A stretch of 16,559 nucleotides of DNA from Halobacteriales archaeon SW_5_68_122 (GTDB lineage Archaea; Halobacteriota; Halobacteria; Halobacteriales; Haloarculaceae), in NCBI GenBank assembly GCA_003022815.1, contig PXSL01000036.1:1-16559 (forward strand), written 5' to 3'. The notes under the pieces are model-generated. The model made no database searches and was not told the origin of the DNA. It saw nothing but the letters and a program-made list of their open reading frames with translations. Shown here one piece after another: positions 13,916-16,559 of the stretch; the stretch's first letter is position 1, and each line of letters opens with the position of its first letter. Both the position numbers and the translations under genes were made by a program.

Positions 13916-14827
13916 ATGAGCGACGCCGCGGTCGCGGAGGCGGGCCTCGAGGGCGACGCCGCAAAGCGGGGGTTCACCCGCGCCAGCGCCGTCAACGTCG
14001 CCGGCAACGCCGCGAAAATCCTCGTCGAGGCCGCCGCCGGAGTGGCGTTCGGGTCGGTCGCCCTGCTCGCGGACGCCGCCCACTCGGTCGCAGACCTCGT
14101 CGCCAGCGTCGTCGTGCTGGTGTGGGGTCGCAGCGTCTACGCCGACCCCGACGAGGAGCACCCCCACGGCCACCAGCGGGTCGAACCGCTGGCCGCGCTG
14201 TTCGTCGGTACCGTCGTCGTGCTGCTCGGGCTGAACCTGCTGTACGAGTCCGCCCAGGGGGTCTTCGAGGGCCCGACCGTCCGGTTCGACGCGCTCCTGG
14301 TCGGCGCGCTACTGTTCTCGATGGCCGACATGTACCTGCTGTACTGGTACACGAATCGGGTCAACGCGAGCGTCGACTCCTCGGCACTGGAGGCGCTGGC
14401 CGTCGATTCGCTTAACGACATCTATACCTCCGTGGCGGCGCTGGTCGGCGTCGTCGGCATCCTCGTCGGCTACCCGCTGTTCGACGCCGTCGCGGGCGCC
14501 TTGGTTAGCCTGCTGGTCGTCTACCAGGGTGTCGAAATCGGCCGCGAGAACGTCTCCTACCTGGTCGGCGCTTCGCCCTCCGAAGCACAGCGCCGCCGTA
14601 TCGTCGAGGAACTCCGCGCCCACCCCGACGTTCGGGGCGTCCACGACATCGCCGTTTTCTACGACGGCACCGATCTTGAGGTCGAGGCTCACGTCGAGGT
14701 CGACGGGGCGCTGACGCTCGTAGAGGCCCACGACATCGAGACCGACCTCGTCGACGCGCTGACGGCGATGGAGGCGGTCGGCGACGCCCACCTACACCTC
14801 GACCCGGCGGGCATCGACGAGTGGTAG
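13916..14827 (+). CDS. cation diffusion facilitator (CDF) metal/proton antiporter
   Basis: 303 residues from ATG 13916 (MSDAAVAEAGLEGDAAKRGF). Six membrane segments lie at about residues 23-45, 47-72, 92-112, 127-148, 167-187 and 189-208. The transport site falls in helix 2 (AHSVAD: H56, D60) and helix 5 (VDSLND: D164, D168). HPHGHQRVEPLAAL (82-95) is the conserved loop and helix-3 start. A C-terminal cytoplasmic ferredoxin-like domain (about 220-303, with HPDVRGVHDIAVFYDGTDLE) is the usual dimerisation and metal-sensing part. The protein exports divalent metal (Zn, Fe, Mn or Co class) against protons. The site reads H-D-D-D, versus D-D-H-D in E. coli FieF, so selectivity cannot be copied from FieF. 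Length is normal, and the gene is convergent with the glycosyltransferase gene. Confidence 0.9.
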   Translation: MSDAAVAEAGLEGDAAKRGFTRASAVNVAGNAAKILVEAAAGVAFGSVALLADAAHSVADLVASVVVLVWGRSVYADPDEEHPHGHQRVEPLAALFVGTVVVLLGLNLLYESAQGVFEGPTVRFDALLVGALLFSMADMYLLYWYTNRVNASVDSSALEALAVDSLNDIYTSVAALVGVVGILVGYPLFDAVAGALVSLLVVYQGVEIGRENVSYLVGASPSEAQRRRIVEELRAHPDVRGVHDIAVFYDGTDLEVEAHVEVDGALTLVEAHDIETDLVDALTAMEAVGDAHLHLDPAGIDEW

Positions 14828-14871
14828 GATGGCGGACCCGCCCGGAACTGAGGCCGGGGCGCGACGGGTCC

Positions 14872-15915
14872 TCAGCGCTCGGTCGGGACGGCATCGGGTG
14901 CGTGGGCCGTCGCCTCCACGAGATCGGCGGCCGCGGCCTCGGCGACCTCCTCGGGCGTGACGGCGGCGGCCCGCCAGGCCGGCAGTCGGCCGTCCTCGCC
15001 CGGCGGCGCGACGGCGCCGGCGTAGGCGTCGGCCTGCTGGAGTTCCGCCTCCCGGTCGAACTCGAGGCCGTTGAACGCCGCGTCGAGGGCGTAGCCGTCG
15101 ACCAGTCGCTCGACGGCCGTCCGGTACCGCCCCGGCAGCGTCGTGTAGTCGGGGTCGCCGCCGTTCTCCTCGACGGCCCGGAACAGCGCGGCGCCGACCT
15201 GCCGGGACATGTCCGAGAGGCCGCTGGGCCCGGACACCGAGCGGTGGTCGTGCTGGTGGACGCCGAGGTCGACCTGGGCGGCGGCGTCGGGGCCGGCCAG
15301 CCGGTAGGCCTCCCCGAGCGTGCCGACCTCCAGCCCCCAGTCGCGCTGAATGCGCATCTGCCGGGCCAGGCGGCCGGTCGTGGCGAACTCGCCGGCCAGG
15401 GCGTACCGGAACGATTCGAGGTACCCGAAAACGTCGGCGTCGCCCTCGTCGGCCATCGCCCGGACCAGCGGTCGGTAGAACAGCCGGAACAGCCGGCCGT
15501 ACAGCCGGTCGTCCTCGACGCGAGCGTAGTAGCCCTTCGAGAACTCGTGGCCGTTCGAAAGCGGGAACAGCAGTTTCGGAACGTGGTCTTCGTCGTAGGT
15601 CGTCGCATCGGCGTCGTGGACGACGACGTAGTCGCTGTCGGCGGCGACCCCCAGGGCGAGCCAAACGTCGCGGCCCTTTCCCCGGGTGCCGTCGAGGCCC
15701 GTCGCGGCGAGCAACTCGCCGACCCGGGGGCCGTCACACCACAGCAGTTCCAGCGAGAGGTCGAATCCGGCGAGCCACTCGGCGACGGCGCCGACTCGGT
15801 CTTCGGAGGCCCGCAGCGGGACGACGACCCGCTCGGGGTCGACGGTCTCCAGCGTCGAGAGGGCCCGCTCGGCCGCCAGGGCGGCGTGCTCCCGCTCCGT
15901 CATCGGTACGACCAC
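14872..15915 (-). CDS. GT81-like glycosyltransferase (glucosyl/mannosyl-3-phosphoglycerate synthase family)
   Basis: 347 residues from GTG 15915. The GT-A core includes VVVPMTEREHAALAAERAL (strand 1), GKGRDVWLALGVAADSDYVV, and the metal-binding DxD in VVHDADATTYD. The acceptor half has EFSKGYYARVEDDRLYGRLF, YLESFRYALAGEFA, WGLEVGTLGEAYRLAGP and DLGVHQHDHRSVSG. These fit retaining GT81 enzymes, which join a sugar from a nucleotide donor to 3-phosphoglycerate on the way to glucosylglycerate or mannosylglycerate. Such solutes help in osmotic and heat stress; the donor here is unknown. In-frame codons upstream of 15915 look homologous (YVRSTSARTADATPEAPTGR), but there is no ATG, GTG or TTG before the stop of the preceding gene. 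The true start is thus uncertain, or has been lost by mutation (an ACG stands where a start would fit). Confidence 0.75.
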   Translation of the reverse strand: MVVPMTEREHAALAAERALSTLETVDPERVVVPLRASEDRVGAVAEWLAGFDLSLELLWCDGPRVGELLAATGLDGTRGKGRDVWLALGVAADSDYVVVHDADATTYDEDHVPKLLFPLSNGHEFSKGYYARVEDDRLYGRLFRLFYRPLVRAMADEGDADVFGYLESFRYALAGEFATTGRLARQMRIQRDWGLEVGTLGEAYRLAGPDAAAQVDLGVHQHDHRSVSGPSGLSDMSRQVGAALFRAVEENGGDPDYTTLPGRYRTAVERLVDGYALDAAFNGLEFDREAELQQADAYAGAVAPPGEDGRLPAWRAAAVTPEEVAEAAAADLVEATAHAPDAVPTER

Positions 15916-15986
15916 GGCGGCGCGGCCCGTGGGAGCCTCGGGCGTCGCGTCGGCAGTGCGTGCGCTCGTACTGCGAACGTACGTAC

Positions 15987-16559
15987 CTACACCGCCCCGG
16001 CTGGTCGGCCGCCGGCCGGCAGTCGTCCGTCCGCGTAAAGGCCGACCAGCACGACCAGAATGACGGCGACGCTGCCGGCCAGCACCCGAAACACGAGGGT
16101 GTAGCTGGCGCCGCCGTCGACGGCGAGGCCGACCGCTCCGGAGCCGAGGGCCTGGATGAACATCATCGTCCCGGAGTACAGCGAGTACGCGCTCGCGCGG
16201 TGATGGTCCGGGAGCGACGACAGCAGGTAGGCGTCGGCGGCCGGGAACAACCCGTGGACGACGTACCCCAACACGAGGCTCACGGCGGCGACGGCGACGA
16301 CGCCCTCCACGACGGTCAAAGCGAGGACGGTAGCGACGGTGGCTCCGACGATGGAGAGCAACAGGGGGACGTTCGGGACACGGTCGGCGAGCCGTCCGGT
16401 GATAAAAAAGGCTGGAACGCCGGCGGCGAACGTCAGCGACAGGAGCGCCCGCCCGGTCGCCGGGTCGATACCCTTCGCGACCTCGAGGTAGTCACCGTAG
16501 AGGTTGAACAGGCCGTTCCAGAGGAAGCCGGCGGCGCCGAGGAAGGCGATGCCGGTGAG
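15987..16559 (-). CDS. MFS transporter, C-terminal half (cut by window edge)
   Basis: The frame enters from the right edge, reading LTGIAFLGAAGFLWNGLFNL (190 residues visible), and ends at TAG 15987-15989. There are about six hydrophobic segments, as for the second half of a major facilitator. The loop after the first two, ATGRALLSLTFAAGVPAFFI then TGRLADRVPN, carries the G-R-L-x-D-R-x motif of the MFS cytoplasmic loop. ADAYLLSSLPDHHRASAYSL resembles the substrate-site helix of drug or organic-solute exporters. Substrate and N-terminal half are not visible. It is upstream of the glycosyltransferase gene on the same strand with a 71-base gap, so the two may be cotranscribed. A run of six T (16402-16411 region, inside the coding frame) could be a slip site. 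Confidence 0.8.
   Translation of the reverse strand, partial: LTGIAFLGAAGFLWNGLFNLYGDYLEVAKGIDPATGRALLSLTFAAGVPAFFITGRLADRVPNVPLLLSIVGATVATVLALTVVEGVVAVAAVSLVLGYVVHGLFPAADAYLLSSLPDHHRASAYSLYSGTMMFIQALGSGAVGLAVDGGASYTLVFRVLAGSVAVILVVLVGLYADGRLPAGGRPAGAV

Noticed and set aside
16400..16412. T-run as transcription terminator
   Set aside because: The AAAAAA/TTTTTT run is inside the continuous MFS reading frame (PAFFIT) and so is coding.

Overview
The window looks like chromosomal DNA of a halophilic archaeon (class Halobacteria). The evidence is very high GC, acidic Asp/Glu-rich proteins, leaderless-style promoters (an AT-rich box about 27 bases before the start codon), a Tat-type lipoprotein and several families with characteristic haloarchaeal forms. 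Those families are a DUF5817-like zinc-ribbon protein, DUF63, a haloarchaeal Icd, a haloarchaeal uridine phosphorylase and a type 2 methionine aminopeptidase. No rRNA, tRNA or CRISPR array was seen.

Layout. Positions 1-1601 (minus): a probable four-gene run of a zinc-ribbon/winged-helix-like protein, two small four-helix membrane proteins and the N-terminus of a GNAT acetyltransferase. Positions 1679-2969 (plus): a cupin and a Tat-type lipoprotein. Positions 2970-4144 (minus): isocitrate dehydrogenase, disrupted. Positions 4279-5187 (plus): isoaspartyl peptidase/asparaginase. Positions 5189-5911 (minus): an SDR oxidoreductase stopped by an in-frame amber codon, divergent from a hotdog acyl-CoA thioesterase (6003-6446). 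Positions 6443-9975 (minus): uridine phosphorylase, HAD hydrolase, membrane protein, shortened PfkB-family sugar kinase and DUF63 membrane protein. Positions about 10031-11912: an AT-richer island carrying a broken UDP-GlcNAc 2-epimerase-like gene. Positions 11967-14827: methionine aminopeptidase, small zinc-ribbon protein, HIT-family hydrolase and a cation diffusion facilitator. Positions 14872-16559 (minus): a GT81-like glycosyltransferase and the C-terminal half of an MFS transporter.

The most notable feature is the island. It is bounded by two degenerate 5' ends of IS6-family-like transposase genes that point inwards, with related 39-base end sequences. A 12-base direct repeat lies just outside both ends. 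It reads as the decayed remains of a compound transposon or IS-flanked insertion that carried a surface-glycan gene.

The second theme is damage. Four genes look broken or internally shortened: icd (about 82 bases missing plus a frame change), the epimerase (about 80 bases missing plus a frame change), the PfkB kinase (about 45 residues missing in frame) and the SDR (amber codon). Loss of icd would break the TCA cycle between citrate and 2-oxoglutarate unless another copy exists. The cluster of scars therefore means either real gene decay or assembly errors, and raw reads would tell which. The remaining genes are ordinary metabolic and housekeeping genes with no evident joint pathway.
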